Both the position numbers and the translations under genes were made by a program. From the NCBI RefSeq assembly GCF_027924405.1, contig NZ_AP026978.1, positions 4,836,001 through 4,900,000 of the forward strand: a DNA stretch of 64,000 nt, read 5' to 3'. Each line of letters opens with the position of its first letter. Within the stretch, counting starts at the first letter, position 1. Of the stretch, positions 16,531 to 25,479 are shown in pieces. The notes beneath the pieces are model-generated. The model was not told the origin of the DNA. It saw only the letters and a program-made list of their open reading frames with translations, and made no database searches. The stretch is from Nocardia sputorum. GTDB lineage: Bacteria > Actinomycetota > Actinomycetes > Mycobacteriales > Mycobacteriaceae.

Positions 16531-18954
16531 TCAGGCGGCCCCGCCGGGCGAGCTGGGCAGCAGTTGCCGCTTGTCGCCGAGCAGCGCCGCGCTCACCCAC
16601 CACGCGGCTTCGACCAGCACGATGCCCACCACGCCACAGGCCACCGCCGCACCGGTGAGTGCGGGGTTGGAAGGGTCGAGTTTGAAGAACTCCCGGGTGA
16701 ACGGGACGGTGAACAAGAAGACGTACGCCGCCACCGACACCGCGATCAGCACCACCTTCCACCAGACGTACGGCCGAGCGACGATGGCCAGCACCCACAC
16801 CGCGATCATGATCAATGTGATGAGCGCGGTGGTGCCCGCCTGGACCTTCTGCTCCTCGGTGGCATCCGGCCCCGCGTAGGCGATCAGGTACGCGACGAAG
16901 GTGGCCGCGCCGATCACCACGCCCGACGGGATGGCCAACCGCATGACGCGCCCCACGAAGCCCGTGCGGGCCCGCTCGTTGTTGGGCGCGAGCGAAAGGA
17001 TGAACGCCGGAATGCCGATGGTGAACCAAGCCGCGATCGTGACGTGGCGCGGCAGGAACGGATACCCGATGGGCTCGTAGTCGAAGATCTGCGAACCTGC
17101 CCCGGCGACGCCGACCAAGAACGCGAGCAGAACGGAATACACGGTCTTGGTGAGGAACAGATTCGACACGCGCTCGATGTTGCCGATCACCCGGCGACCC
17201 TCGCCGACCACATACGGCAGTGTGGCGAACTTGTTGTCCAGCAGGACGATCTGCGCCACCGCCCTGGTCGCGGGGCTCCCCGAGCCCATCGCCACGCCGA
17301 TGTCCGAGTCCTTCAACGCGAGCACGTCGTTGACTCCGTCACCGGTCATCGCCACGGTGTGCCCGCGCGACTGCAGTGCCGACACCATGGCGCGCTTCTG
17401 GTCCGGGCGGACCCGGCCGAAGGTGGTGTTGCCGTCCAGCACGTCGGCCAGCCCGTCGCGGTCCTCCGGCAACGTCCGCGCGTCGATCGGATGCTCGCCG
17501 CCCGGCAGATCCAGCGAGGACGCCACCGCGCCGACCGAGACGGCGTTGTCGCCGGAGATCACCTTGATCGCCACCTGTTGGCTCGCGAAGTAGTCGAGAG
17601 TGTCGCGAGCGTCGGGCCGGACCTTCTGCTCCAGCACGACCAGCGCGGCGGGCCGCACGACGCCGGGAGCGTCCGCCGCGTCCACCGGACGGTCGCCGCG
17701 CGCCAGCAACAGCACGCGCAGACCCGACGCGCCGAGTTCCTCGGCGACCCGCGCGTCCGCTGAGCCCGGGTCGAGCAATACGTCCGGCGCGCCGAGCAGC
17801 CAGTCGCCGTGCTCGCCGTAGGAGCAGCCGCTCCACTTCTTGGCCGAGGAGAACGGCGCGACGGCGGTGCGCTGCCAGCCGGGACCGTCCGGCAGGGCCT
17901 CGGCGATCGCCTGCACGCTCGCGTTCGGGCGCGGATCGTCGGCGGCGAGCGCCGCCAGCGCGGTACGCACCTCGGCGTCGTCGAAGGTGCCCAGGGTCTT
18001 CAGGTCCGACAGCCGCATGCCGTTCTCGGTCAGGGTGCCGGTCTTGTCCGCGCACACCACGTCCACCCGGGCCAGCCCCTCGATCGCGGGCAGCTCCTGC
18101 ACCAGGCACTGGCGCCGGCCCAGCCGCACGACGCCGACCGCGAACGCGATCGACGTCATCAGCACCAGTCCCTCGGGCACCATCGGCACCAGCGCGGCCA
18201 CCATGCCGGTGACGGCGGGCCGCCACGACTCCCCGCTGGAGACCAACTGGTTGTAGATGCTCAGCAAGCCCGCGGGGATCAGCAGATAGGTGATGAACTT
18301 CAAGATCTTGTCGATACCACTGCGCAGTTCGGAGTGCACCAGGGTGAACTTGCTCGCCTCCTCGGCCAGCCGCGCGGCGTAGGCGTCGCGGCCCACCTTC
18401 GTCGCCCGGTACGCGCCGGACCCGGACACCACGTAGCTGCCCGACATCACCGTGGCGCCGACGGCCTTGTCGATCGGATCGGCCTCGCCGGTGAGCAACG
18501 ACTCGTCCACCTCGAGCTGCGCGGACTCCTCGACCGTGCCGTCCACCACGATCTGATCGCCGGGACCGAGCTCGATCAGGTCGTCGAGCACCACCTCGTG
18601 CGGCGCGACCTCGACGGCCGTGCCGTCTCGGCGGACGGTCGGCTTGGCCTGGCTGACGATGGCCAGCTGGTCCAGGGTGCGTTTGGCGCGGATCTCCTGG
18701 ATGATGCCGACCGCGCTGTTGGCGACGATCAGCAGGCCGAACATGCCGTCGATGATCGACCCGGTGGCCAGCACCAGCACGAACAGGACGCCGAGGATGG
18801 CGTTGATCCGGGTGAAGACGTTCGCGCGCACGATGTCCCGGACCGAGCGGCTCGCCCGATCCGGGACGTCGTTGGTCAGACCCTCGCGGCGGCGTTGCTC
18901 GACTTCGCCCGCGGTCAGTCCGGTGGCGCCGGACGCCTGCACGGTAATCGACAT
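16531..18954 (-). CDS. ctpE: Cation-transporting P-type ATPase, CtpE type
   Basis: An 807-residue P-type ATPase. The actuator motif is LLTGEADP, the phosphorylation motif [12 protein letters not shown] (Asp about 303) and the hinge [22 protein letters not shown]. About ten membrane helices are seen, including [12 protein letters not shown] in helix 4. Order and sequence resemble mycobacterial CtpE, reported to import calcium; that specificity is transferred by similarity. ATG 18954 (MSITVQASG) is used. The gene is divergent from rarD with only 29 bases between starts, so promoters must overlap or lie within the coding ends. Confidence 0.88.
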   Translation of the reverse strand: MSITVQASGATGLTAGEVEQRRREGLTNDVPDRASRSVRDIVRANVFTRINAILGVLFVLVLATGSIIDGMFGLLIVANSAVGIIQEIRAKRTLDQLAIVSQAKPTVRRDGTAVEVAPHEVVLDDLIELGPGDQIVVDGTVEESAQLEVDESLLTGEADPIDKAVGATVMSGSYVVSGSGAYRATKVGRDAYAARLAEEASKFTLVHSELRSGIDKILKFITYLLIPAGLLSIYNQLVSSGESWRPAVTGMVAALVPMVPEGLVLMTSIAFAVGVVRLGRRQCLVQELPAIEGLARVDVVCADKTGTLTENGMRLSDLKTLGTFDDAEVRTALAALAADDPRPNASVQAIAEALPDGPGWQRTAVAPFSSAKKWSGCSYGEHGDWLLGAPDVLLDPGSADARVAEELGASGLRVLLLARGDRPVDAADAPGVVRPAALVVLEQKVRPDARDTLDYFASQQVAIKVISGDNAVSVGAVASSLDLPGGEHPIDARTLPEDRDGLADVLDGNTTFGRVRPDQKRAMVSALQSRGHTVAMTGDGVNDVLALKDSDIGVAMGSGSPATRAVAQIVLLDNKFATLPYVVGEGRRVIGNIERVSNLFLTKTVYSVLLAFLVGVAGAGSQIFDYEPIGYPFLPRHVTIAAWFTIGIPAFILSLAPNNERARTGFVGRVMRLAIPSGVVIGAATFVAYLIAYAGPDATEEQKVQAGTTALITLIMIAVWVLAIVARPYVWWKVVLIAVSVAAYVFLFTVPFTREFFKLDPSNPALTGAAVACGVVGIVLVEAAWWVSAALLGDKRQLLPSSPGGAA

Positions 18955-18983
18955 GACCGCAAGGCTACGGGACAACTACGTTC

Positions 18984-19928
18984 GTGATCGTGCGGCGAAG
19001 CAGGTCCATCCCCGGTGTAGCGTTCGGAGCGAGCGCGTACTTCTTGTGGGGGCTGTTCCCCGCGTTCTTCGGATTGCTGGCGTTCGCCGGTGCGGGTGAA
19101 GTGGTGGCGCAGCGGATCGTCTGGACGCTGGTCGTCGTGCTCGCGGTGCTCGCCGTGAGCGGACGGATCCGCGAGTTGCGCGGCATCGGCGCCCGCGTCT
19201 GGCGTCTGGCGGCCGTCGCCTCCGCCGCGATCGCGCTCAACTGGGGCGTGTACGTCTACGGGGTCACCTCGGGCCACGTCGTGGAGTGCGCGCTCGGGTA
19301 TTTCATCAACCCGCTGGTCACCGTCGCGTTCGGTGTGGCGCTCTTTCGTGAGCGGCTGACCGGCGCCCAGTGGGCCGCCCTCGGGCTCGGCGCGGCCGCG
19401 GTGGCCGTGCTCACCGTCGACTACGGCAGACCACCGATCATCGCTCTCGCCCTGGCCTGCTCCTTCGCCACTTATGGCTTGGTGAAGAAGGTCATCCCGC
19501 TGGACGCGCTACGCGGCATCGCCGCCGAGGGCGTTGTCGCCGCGCCCTTCGCGCTGGCGTTCGCGATCGCCCTCGCGCTCGCCGGGCACAGCGAATTCGC
19601 CTCCGGCCCCGCGCATACCGCCCTGATGGTGGCCACCGGACCGGTCACCCTGGTTCCGCTACTGCTGTTCGCCGTCGCGGCCCAGCGCGTCGCGCTGTCC
19701 ACCATGGGCCTGCTGCAATACCTCACCCCCGCGCTCCAGATGGCCTGGGGCGTCGCGGTCGCGCACGAGCCGATGCCCGCCTCCCGCTGGGCCGGTTTCG
19801 CGCTCATCTGGGCGGCGCTGGCGATCTTCACCGCCGACGCGCTGGTACGAGCCCGCCGCGCGCGGCGCACCTCCCCGGTCACCCCCGAATCCGGCGCTCC
19901 CGCGAACGAAACGCAGTCCCCAGCATGA
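18984..19928 (+). CDS. rarD: RarD-type EamA family transporter
   Basis: A 314-residue, ten-helix drug/metabolite-superfamily permease. It shows the RarD hallmarks GASAYFLWGLFPAFF, ALNWGVYVYGVTSGHVVECA, LGYFINPLVTVAFGV and a late STMGLLQYLTPALQM. The substrate is unknown; RarD is named after a chloramphenicol phenotype in Pseudomonas. The GTG at 18984 (another at 18990) lies 29 bases from the divergent ctpE start. Its stop TGA overlaps the ATG of a small gene (ATGA, 19925). Confidence 0.87.
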   Translation: MIVRRSRSIPGVAFGASAYFLWGLFPAFFGLLAFAGAGEVVAQRIVWTLVVVLAVLAVSGRIRELRGIGARVWRLAAVASAAIALNWGVYVYGVTSGHVVECALGYFINPLVTVAFGVALFRERLTGAQWAALGLGAAAVAVLTVDYGRPPIIALALACSFATYGLVKKVIPLDALRGIAAEGVVAAPFALAFAIALALAGHSEFASGPAHTALMVATGPVTLVPLLLFAVAAQRVALSTMGLLQYLTPALQMAWGVAVAHEPMPASRWAGFALIWAALAIFTADALVRARRARRTSPVTPESGAPANETQSPA

Positions 19929-20137
19929 ACACCGCACAGGGGCAGGTCGCCGAGTTCATCTCGACATCTCGGCGGCGTCAGTGGGTGCCAGCCTCGGAAG
20001 TCCTCCGGGAACTGGTTCGCCCGGGCCCGGATAGCACGGGCGTCCGGCGGGAATTGCGCGAGATCCTGAGCGACACGACGGACAGCCTTTCGTCACACAG
20101 GACGGCAATTAGCCGCGATGCCCGACTTGAAATGTAA
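19925..20137 (+). CDS. Hypothetical 70-residue protein coupled to rarD
   Basis: An ATG at 19925 overlaps the rarD stop as ATGA and opens a 70-codon frame. The product is basic and helical (VASE-type helix, then GVRREL REIL), with no membrane segment and no family I recognise. It ends 19 bases before a perfect 28-bp palindrome. The overlap and the reasonable amino-acid composition favour a real gene; a fortuitous frame is possible. Confidence 0.45.
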   Translation: MNTAQGQVAEFISTSRRRQWVPASEVLRELVRPGPDSTGVRRELREILSDTTDSLSSHRTAISRDARLEM

Positions 20138-20156
20138 AGCTGCGTCGGAAATGGTC

Positions 20157-20184
20157 GCAGAAGTGTCGGATCCGACACTTCTGC
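20157..20184. promoter_or_regulatory. Perfect 28-bp palindrome upstream of a thioesterase gene
   Basis: Left half GCAGAAGTGTCGGA (20157-20170) and right half TCCGACACTTCTGC (20171-20184) are exact reverse complements with no spacer. It ends 30 bases before the ATG of the PaaI-like gene at 20215. With no loop it suits a dimeric repressor operator better than a transcription terminator. Confidence 0.7.
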
Positions 20185-20214
20185 CGGGCTACGGCCTCCT
20201 CGTAGCGTCGACAC

Positions 20215-20721
20215 ATGACCGCGCTCAGACCCCTTCGCCCCCGCACCGGCACCGGGCAGCCACCGGCCGAGAACACTCACGACCTGCTCGGCATGACCGG
20301 ACGGGAAATCCTGCAGGGAACGCTCGACGGGCGATTCCCGAGCGCGCCGATCCTGAGCGCACTCGGGTTCCGGCTGGCCCAGGTGGGCCACGGGACCGTG
20401 GTGTTCGAGGGAGAGCCGGGCGATGACTTGCTCGGCCCGGCGGGCGGTATGTATGGCGGCTTCATGGCGACCCTGCTCGAATCGGCCCTCAGCGCGGCAG
20501 TGCTGACGCGATTGGCGGGCGGGACGCGTTCCACCTCGGTCAAGATCGGTATCGACATCCACCGTGCCGTGCGCGGCGAGACGCGCACGCTGCGCTGCAC
20601 GGGTACCGCGATCCACGTCGGCCCCACCACGGCCAGCGCGGAGGCACGTCTGATCGGCGCCGAAGACGGCGAGCTGTACGCGCAAGCCACCTCGATGTAC
20701 GCGATTCTGCGCATGCTCTGA
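20215..20721 (+). CDS. PaaI-family hotdog thioesterase
   Basis: A 168-residue hotdog-fold acyl-CoA thioesterase. The core spans about 45-165: LGFRLAQVGHGTVVFEGEP, GPAGGMYGGFMATLLESALSAAV (the helix with the active-site region), then VKIGIDIHRAVRGETRTLRC and ATSMYAILR. It hydrolyses acyl- or aryl-CoA; the true substrate is unknown. The first 25 residues are a Pro/Arg-rich extension. No clear Shine-Dalgarno precedes the ATG, so it may be leaderless. Its promoter carries the 28-bp palindrome, suggesting tight control by a dedicated regulator not encoded alongside. Confidence 0.85.
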   Translation: MTALRPLRPRTGTGQPPAENTHDLLGMTGREILQGTLDGRFPSAPILSALGFRLAQVGHGTVVFEGEPGDDLLGPAGGMYGGFMATLLESALSAAVLTRLAGGTRSTSVKIGIDIHRAVRGETRTLRCTGTAIHVGPTTASAEARLIGAEDGELYAQATSMYAILRML

Positions 20722-20832
20722 GCGGCGCACCGGGGCCGAAGGTCAGCGAACTACGGTATGCGGCAGAGCATTACGCACGACGACCGGCCCGGTCGCCGAG
20801 AAGAGGCGCGGCGACCGGCCGGTCGGGTGAAC

Positions 20833-21333
20833 TCAGCTGCAGGCCGCCGACTGCTGGCCGAGGTTGGTCAGCATGGTGCAGGCCCACTGCTTCTGGATCT
20901 TCCACTTGCCGTTGTCGGCGACGAACGGCACGTCGACGATGTTCTCCTGGCCGTTGAGGATGAACTTGGCCTTCGCGTTCACGCTGTCGCCGAACGAGGT
21001 GACGTCGGTGACCTCGATCTTCACGTCGGCGCCCGACGCGGCCTGGGACAGGCGATCCGGCAGGGTCGGATCGGCCTCGGCGCCCTGAACGTTGTCCAGC
21101 TTCTCGGCGGCGGGCACCGACGGGTCCAGCGCACGGGCGAGGGCGGTGTTCAGCTCCGCGGGGGTGGGGACCGGCGGCAGGTTCGCGCTCGCGGTCGCCG
21201 ACGCCTTGGCGCTGGTCGACGTCTTGGCGGCGGGCTTGCTGTCCTTGTCGTCGCCACCGCAGGCGGTCAGGCCAAGCGCGGCGACGATGGCCAGCCCGGC
21301 GATCGCGATGCGTCCAGTCTTACGAAGCTTCAA
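20833..21333 (-). CDS. Mtb12-like exported lipoprotein
   Basis: A 166-residue lipoprotein with signal and lipobox AALGLTAC, then a Ser/Ala/Lys-rich linker and a domain reading VPTPAELNTALARALDPSVP, KLDNVQG and KWKIQKQWACTML. This layout follows the M. tuberculosis low-molecular-weight antigen Mtb12 (CFP-2) family. Two C-terminal cysteines may form a disulphide. TTG 21333 is preferred: AAAGGA lies six bases upstream and it yields a normal signal peptide. An in-frame ATG at 21378 would add 15 hydrophilic residues before it. Function unknown. Confidence 0.75.
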   Translation of the reverse strand: MKLRKTGRIAIAGLAIVAALGLTACGGDDKDSKPAAKTSTSAKASATASANLPPVPTPAELNTALARALDPSVPAAEKLDNVQGAEADPTLPDRLSQAASGADVKIEVTDVTSFGDSVNAKAKFILNGQENIVDVPFVADNGKWKIQKQWACTMLTNLGQQSAACS

Positions 21334-21527
21334 CTGCTCGTCCTTTGCGTTCGAGAGGTCCGTGTCGTGTTCCACCATGGCAGCCGCCCCCGAACCGGCG
21401 GCGCTGCACGAGGTCCCAGGCTACCGGCACCGGGCGGCGCCGCTCGGATCCACACGGGACCGTCGATGGTCGTCGGCAGCGAACGTACGCGCCCGGCCGG
21501 GCGATGTCGAGCCGCGGGCCGCGCCCG

Positions 21528-22994
21528 TCAGAGCAGGCTGCCCAGCGGATCGGCCCGGGTGAGCGCGGGATCGTCGGCGGCGAAGGTGTGCGCGGGACCC
21601 GGACCGGTGGACCGTGTTTCGAAGCGGACGGTCACGACGCCGAGCCCAGCGCCCTGCACCCAGCCGTGGCCGTGCTCGGGGTGCGTCACGTCCATCCCGG
21701 GATGCCAGACGGCGACGGGCAGGACCTGCGCGGCAGCGTCGAGGTCGGCCGAGTGCGCCGGCTCGGCTTCGGGTGGCGGGGTGGCCATCTCGGCGGCCGG
21801 TGCCCGATCCAGTTCGGGGAACAGCGATTCCTGCCGGACGGTCGACAGGCCGCCGTAGCCGACGCCGACGAGGCGGATCGGACCCAGTTCCCTCGGGTCG
21901 ATCGCCGAACGCTGCGCGGCCGCGGCGAGGGTGGCCAGGTCCTCGGTGGCGTAGGGCAGGGTGAAGGAGCGGGTGACGATGCTCATATCGGACTTCTTCA
22001 GTTTGAGCACCACCGTGCGCGCCGCACGTCCGTCACCGGTCAGGCGCCGGTGCGCCGCGGCGGCCATGTCCTCGATGGCCGGACGCAGCTGCGCGAGGCT
22101 GACGATGTCGGTCTCGTAGGTGGTCTCCGCGCTGATCTGCTTCGCCTCGGTACGTTCGGCCACCGGGCGGTCATCGATGCCGCGCGCCAGCCGGTGCAGT
22201 GCGGCGCCCACGCTGCCGCCGAGAATCGACATCGCCTCCGATTCCGGCAGGGCCGCGAAGGCGCCCACGGTCTCGATACCCAGCGAACGCAACCGGCTCT
22301 CCGCGACCGGCCCGATGCCCCACAGTTTGCGCACCGGCAGCCCCGCGAGCAGGCGCGGCTGTTCGACCGGCGAGATCACTCGAACCCCATCGGGTTTGGC
22401 CAGGCCGGAGGCGATCTTGGCCAATTGCTTTCCGGTGCCCGCGCCCACCGAGGCGGTCAACCCGGTCTGTTCGCGCACCACCGCGCGCAATTCCTCGCAG
22501 AACGCGTGCACCCGGGCGACCGTCGCGCCGGCCAGTTCGGCGGGCTCGCCGAACGCCTCGTCGAACGACAGCGTCTCCAGCACCGGGATCCGGCTGCGCA
22601 GCGCGTCGAAGACCTGCCCGCTGACCACGCCGTAGACCGCTCCGCGCGGCGGCACCACCACCGCGGTGACACCCACCAACCGGCGCGCCTGATGCATCGG
22701 CATCGCAGACCGGGCGCCGAACACCCTCGCCTCGTAGCTGGCCCCCGCCACGACCCCGCGCCCGCCGGTCCCGCCGACGAGCACCGGCCTGCCGCGCAAC
22801 GTCGGCCGGGTCAGCTGTTCGACCGAGGCGAAGAACGCGTCCATATCAATGTGCAACACCCAACGCCGGGCGGCGCTGTCCGCATCGGCAGGCACCGGCA
22901 GATGCTGCGGAGGCACCACGCCGTCGCCGCGTGCCGTCCCGGTCCCGGTCGACGGCGCGGTCACCCGCTCGACGCGCGGTTGCTCGGTACGCAC
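21528..22994 (-). CDS. dinB: DNA polymerase IV (Y family, DinX/DinB1 type)
   Basis: A 488-residue translesion polymerase. The palm motif is [11 protein letters not shown] and the catalytic pair lies in SFDEAFGE; helix-hairpin-helix and little-finger regions follow. Near residue 405 is QESLFPEL, a beta-clamp-binding motif, and the C-terminal 60 residues ([20 protein letters not shown]) form the extra domain found in mycobacterial DinX. The start is GTG 22994: an extended DNA-damage promoter ends with its -10 six bases upstream, so the mRNA is probably leaderless. An earlier start would lie inside the promoter. It acts in error-prone or alkylation-damage bypass (family knowledge). Confidence 0.92.
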   Translation of the reverse strand: MRTEQPRVERVTAPSTGTGTARGDGVVPPQHLPVPADADSAARRWVLHIDMDAFFASVEQLTRPTLRGRPVLVGGTGGRGVVAGASYEARVFGARSAMPMHQARRLVGVTAVVVPPRGAVYGVVSGQVFDALRSRIPVLETLSFDEAFGEPAELAGATVARVHAFCEELRAVVREQTGLTASVGAGTGKQLAKIASGLAKPDGVRVISPVEQPRLLAGLPVRKLWGIGPVAESRLRSLGIETVGAFAALPESEAMSILGGSVGAALHRLARGIDDRPVAERTEAKQISAETTYETDIVSLAQLRPAIEDMAAAAHRRLTGDGRAARTVVLKLKKSDMSIVTRSFTLPYATEDLATLAAAAQRSAIDPRELGPIRLVGVGYGGLSTVRQESLFPELDRAPAAEMATPPPEAEPAHSADLDAAAQVLPVAVWHPGMDVTHPEHGHGWVQGAGLGVVTVRFETRSTGPGPAHTFAADDPALTRADPLGSLL

Positions 22995-23000
22995 GGGTGC

Positions 23001-23023
23001 AATGTACGCCCGTCCACCGACAA
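23001..23023 (-). promoter_or_regulatory. PafBC/RecA-NDp-type DNA-damage promoter of dinB
   Basis: On the reverse strand TTGTCGGTG (23023-23015), eight bases, then TACATT (23006-23001). The published actinobacterial motif is tTGTCRgtg-N8-TAnnaT; only one -10 base deviates. Transcription would begin at about the GTG at 22994. Confidence 0.75.
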
Positions 23024-23224
23024 CCGGAGCGGGCGGCGACGCTGTCGGATGGCTGTGCGCTAGCTGTCGGTTACCTGCCGGTATCGGCGCAGGCTCGAGC
23101 GCGGCTCCGGTGGCCCTTTCGTCCCGCCGCGACGGCCATGATCTGCCCTTTTCCACGCCGGACCAGGCATGCGGCAGTCTCGAAACACCCCGCCGACGTG
23201 CCGCGGGCGCGCAGCCGGGCACAC

Positions 23225-23248
23225 GGTCCGATATGTGATGATCGGACC
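23225..23248. repeat. Inverted repeat over the galU start
   Basis: Arms GGTCCGAT (23225-23232) and ATCGGACC (23241-23248) with an 8-base centre ATGTGATG. One candidate ATG (23238) lies in the centre and the other (23250) just after the right arm. Confidence 0.5.
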
Positions 23249-23249
23249 C

Positions 23250-24137
23250 ATGAATATCCGCAAGGCCGTCATCCCGGCCGCCGGTATCGGCTCCCGGCTG
23301 CTTCCGCTGACCAAGGCGATCCCCAAGGAGATGCTGCCGGTCGGCGACAAGCCGGTCATCGAGCACACGGTCCGTGAGCTGGTCGCTTCGGGCATCACCG
23401 ACATCACCATCGTGGTCAGCGGCGGAAAGTCATTGATCCAGGACCACTTCCGCCCCAACCCCGCGCTGGTGGCCCAGCTGCGCGCGGACGGCAAGACCGC
23501 CTTCGCCGACGCGGTCGAGGAGGTCGGCGAGCTGTCCCGGCTCGGCCACATCACCTACCTCGACCAGCACGGGCCGTACGGCAACGGCACCCCCGTGCTC
23601 AACGCCGCCCGCAATCTCGGCGACGAGCCGATGCTGGTGCTGTGGCCGGACGACGTGTTCGTCGCCGAGGTGCCGCGCGCCCAGCAGCTCATCGATGCCT
23701 ACGAGGCCACCGGAGCGCCCGTCCTCGCGCTGATGCCGATGGACCCCGCCGAGTCGCAGCGCTACGGCGTGCCGGTGGTCGCCGACGACCACGGCAACGG
23801 CCTGCTGCGCATCACCGGGCTGCGCGAGAAGCCGAAGCCGAAGGACGCGCCGTCGTCCTTCGCCGCGATCGGCGGCTACGTCGTCACGCCCGGCATCATC
23901 GAGGAACTGCGCAGGCAGACCGAAGCGTGGTACGAGCACCGCACCGGTGAGGTGTATCTCACCGACGCGATCAACGTGCACGCGGCGAACAACCCGGTCT
24001 TCGGCCAGGTGATCCGCGGCCGGTGGTACGACACCGGCAACCCGGCCGACTACCTGGTGGCGCAATTCGCCTCGGCGCTGGCGCATCCGCAGTACGGCCC
24101 CTCGCTGCGCGACCTGGCCGACGGCCTCGACCGCTGA
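23250..24137 (+). CDS. galU: UTP-glucose-1-phosphate uridylyltransferase
   Basis: A 295-residue nucleotidyltransferase making UDP-glucose from UTP and glucose-1-phosphate, for envelope glycans and trehalose. The nucleotide-binding start is [25 protein letters not shown] (consensus GxGxRxxPxT..PKEMLP, with the catalytic Lys). Next come [17 protein letters not shown] and [12 protein letters not shown] 23250 gives the usual [12 protein letters not shown] start; ATG 23238 or GTG 23235 would add a few residues. Divergent from dinB, ended by a 16-bp terminator stem. Confidence 0.93.
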   Translation: MNIRKAVIPAAGIGSRLLPLTKAIPKEMLPVGDKPVIEHTVRELVASGITDITIVVSGGKSLIQDHFRPNPALVAQLRADGKTAFADAVEEVGELSRLGHITYLDQHGPYGNGTPVLNAARNLGDEPMLVLWPDDVFVAEVPRAQQLIDAYEATGAPVLALMPMDPAESQRYGVPVVADDHGNGLLRITGLREKPKPKDAPSSFAAIGGYVVTPGIIEELRRQTEAWYEHRTGEVYLTDAINVHAANNPVFGQVIRGRWYDTGNPADYLVAQFASALAHPQYGPSLRDLADGLDR

Positions 24138-24288
24138 CCTGCGGGCCGCACCGCCGCGGCGACCGAACCGGCGGCGCGGCCCGGCTCCACCAACGGCAAT
24201 CGCCGCGGACCGTCCCTCTACCAGGACGGCAGTCGTCGTCCGCCGGTCGAGCCGACCGTCATCTGTTTCGGCCGGGCAGCGCCGAGCC

Positions 24289-24326
24289 GACACGGCCCCG
24301 ACCACACTGCTGGTCGGGGCCGTGTC
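24289..24326 (+). terminator. Long terminator stem between convergent galU and nlpC genes
   Basis: Perfect 16-bp arms, GACACGGCCCCGACCA (24289-24304) and its complement (24311-24326), loop CACTGC. It lies between the galU stop and the NlpC/P60 stop, so it could act in both directions. Confidence 0.8.
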
Positions 24327-24375
24327 ATGCCGGGAGCAGCCGCGATCGGCATCGCGCGCCCTCGACGGCGCACGC

Positions 24376-24927
24376 TCAGAAGCGGCGGATGGCGTAGATG
24401 TCGAATTCGTCGAGCGGGGTGTAGCCCACCGGCACACCCCAGTCGTACGCGTTGAGCACCTGTCCGTTACCCGCGTAGATGCCGACGTGCGAGCCGTCCC
24501 GGTTCAGCACCACCACGTCGCCGAGCGACAGCGAGCCCATCGGGACCGGCGCGCCCGCCTTCGCCTGCTGCCAGGTGGTCCGCGGAATGCTCACGCCGAC
24601 TTGGCGGTAGGCCCATTGCACCAGACCCGAGCAGTCCCAGCTGTTGGGGCCGGTCCCGCCCCATTCATATGGCTTGCCGATCTGCGTCGTCGCCGCGGCC
24701 AGCGCGCCGACGCCGAACACACTGGGCACCGGCAGGAAGCCCGAGCCGCTGGCGCTGCCGGAGTCGCCGCCGGGACCGCTACCCGAGGCCGAACCGGAGG
24801 AGGCGCTGCCCGGCCCGCTGCCGGAGGCGCTGCCGGTGTCGGCCCAGCCGGGTCCGGCGAGCAGAACGATTGCGATGGTCGAGAGCAGGAATCCGAGTGC
24901 GATGCGGTGCAACGATTTTCTCGGCAC
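24376..24927 (-). CDS. NlpC/P60 peptidoglycan hydrolase
   Basis: A 183-residue secreted endopeptidase cutting peptidoglycan stem peptides. It has a signal peptide (residues 1-30, ending AGPGWA), then a low-complexity Gly/Ser/Ala linker (about 31-62) and an NlpC/P60 domain (about 72-183). The catalytic Cys is in WDCSGLVQWAYRQ, the His in GSHVGIYAGNG, with the third polar position after it. GTG 24927 is chosen because AAGGGGCGAG precedes it and a normal signal peptide follows. The long upstream region carries a CRP-like site, recalling CRP control of cell-wall hydrolases such as rpfA. Confidence 0.88.
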   Translation of the reverse strand: MPRKSLHRIALGFLLSTIAIVLLAGPGWADTGSASGSGPGSASSGSASGSGPGGDSGSASGSGFLPVPSVFGVGALAAATTQIGKPYEWGGTGPNSWDCSGLVQWAYRQVGVSIPRTTWQQAKAGAPVPMGSLSLGDVVVLNRDGSHVGIYAGNGQVLNAYDWGVPVGYTPLDEFDIYAIRRF

Positions 24928-25430
24928 GTGCTCGCCCCTTCCATGGGCGCAGTTGACTTGGCCACCGATCGGCAGCCTGGCTAACACATGGCATCGACAG
25001 CGGTCCCCGATATGGAGCCGCGGCCACCCGCGCCGGATCTGTTCCCGGCACGGCCAAATTCCACGTACGACACGCCGAAAAGAGAAACTGCCGTCCCGGA
25101 GATCACCTGGGTCACAGCAGCGACACCGCAGATTGTGCCTGGGATATCGGCGAATTGTCGGGAATCAGCAAACTCTCAGCATGTGATCTATATCACTAAA
25201 GAGGCGCAGCGGGCGGCGCTGGAACTCGATCGCGCCTTGCCATCGAGTTGCCCTTTGATAGCGCATGATGCGCGACTGGACCGCCGCGCAGGTCCACCTC
25301 GAGCGGCCGGGAACAAGCCGACCGTGGCGCAGATGTTTCCGGCCCGGCCGAGAGCATCGACCTATTCGGCGTGTGCCGCACGACCTTCGCCGATCGCTGC
25401 CGCGCGGCACAAGGCCGCTCGGAACAGCAG
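24928..25430. other. Long 5' region of the NlpC/P60 gene
   Basis: About 500 bases between the hydrolase gene and the ileS terminator. It contains the CRP-like site (25182-25197) about 255 bases before the hydrolase start, so a long untranslated leader is likely. I searched it for the c-di-AMP (ydaO) riboswitch that precedes such genes in actinobacteria and did not find its conserved core. No convincing coding frame is seen. Confidence 0.4.
25182..25197. promoter_or_regulatory. CRP/GlxR binding-site candidate
   Basis: TGTGATCTATATCACT fits the CRP/GlxR consensus TGTGA-NN-TA-NN-TCACA at 11 of 12 defined bases, with GTGAT/ATCAC symmetric arms. It is unusually AT-rich for this window and lies in the regulatory region of the NlpC/P60 gene. 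Confidence 0.65.
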
Positions 25431-25460
25431 TCGGGGCGGAACCCTCAGGTTCCGCCCCGA
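25431..25460 (-). terminator. Terminator after ileS
   Basis: Perfect 13-bp arms TCGGGGCGGAACC (25431-25443) and GGTTCCGCCCCGA (25448-25460), tetraloop, 20 bases past the ileS stop. Confidence 0.8.
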
Positions 25461-25479
25461 TTCACTCGGTACCCGGCGC

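Noticed and set aside
24928..25181. Possible c-di-AMP (ydaO) riboswitch in the leader of the NlpC/P60 gene
   Set aside because: The context is right and stretches such as GCCGGGAAC and TGTTAGCC recall the motif. The invariant core (CCGAACCCG followed by CAGCTAACC) is missing, so the call cannot be supported.
25165..25410. Small reverse-strand ORF between ileS and the NlpC/P60 gene
   Set aside because: No Shine-Dalgarno or domain, Arg-rich composition, and it overlaps the CRP-like site; better explained as a regulatory region.
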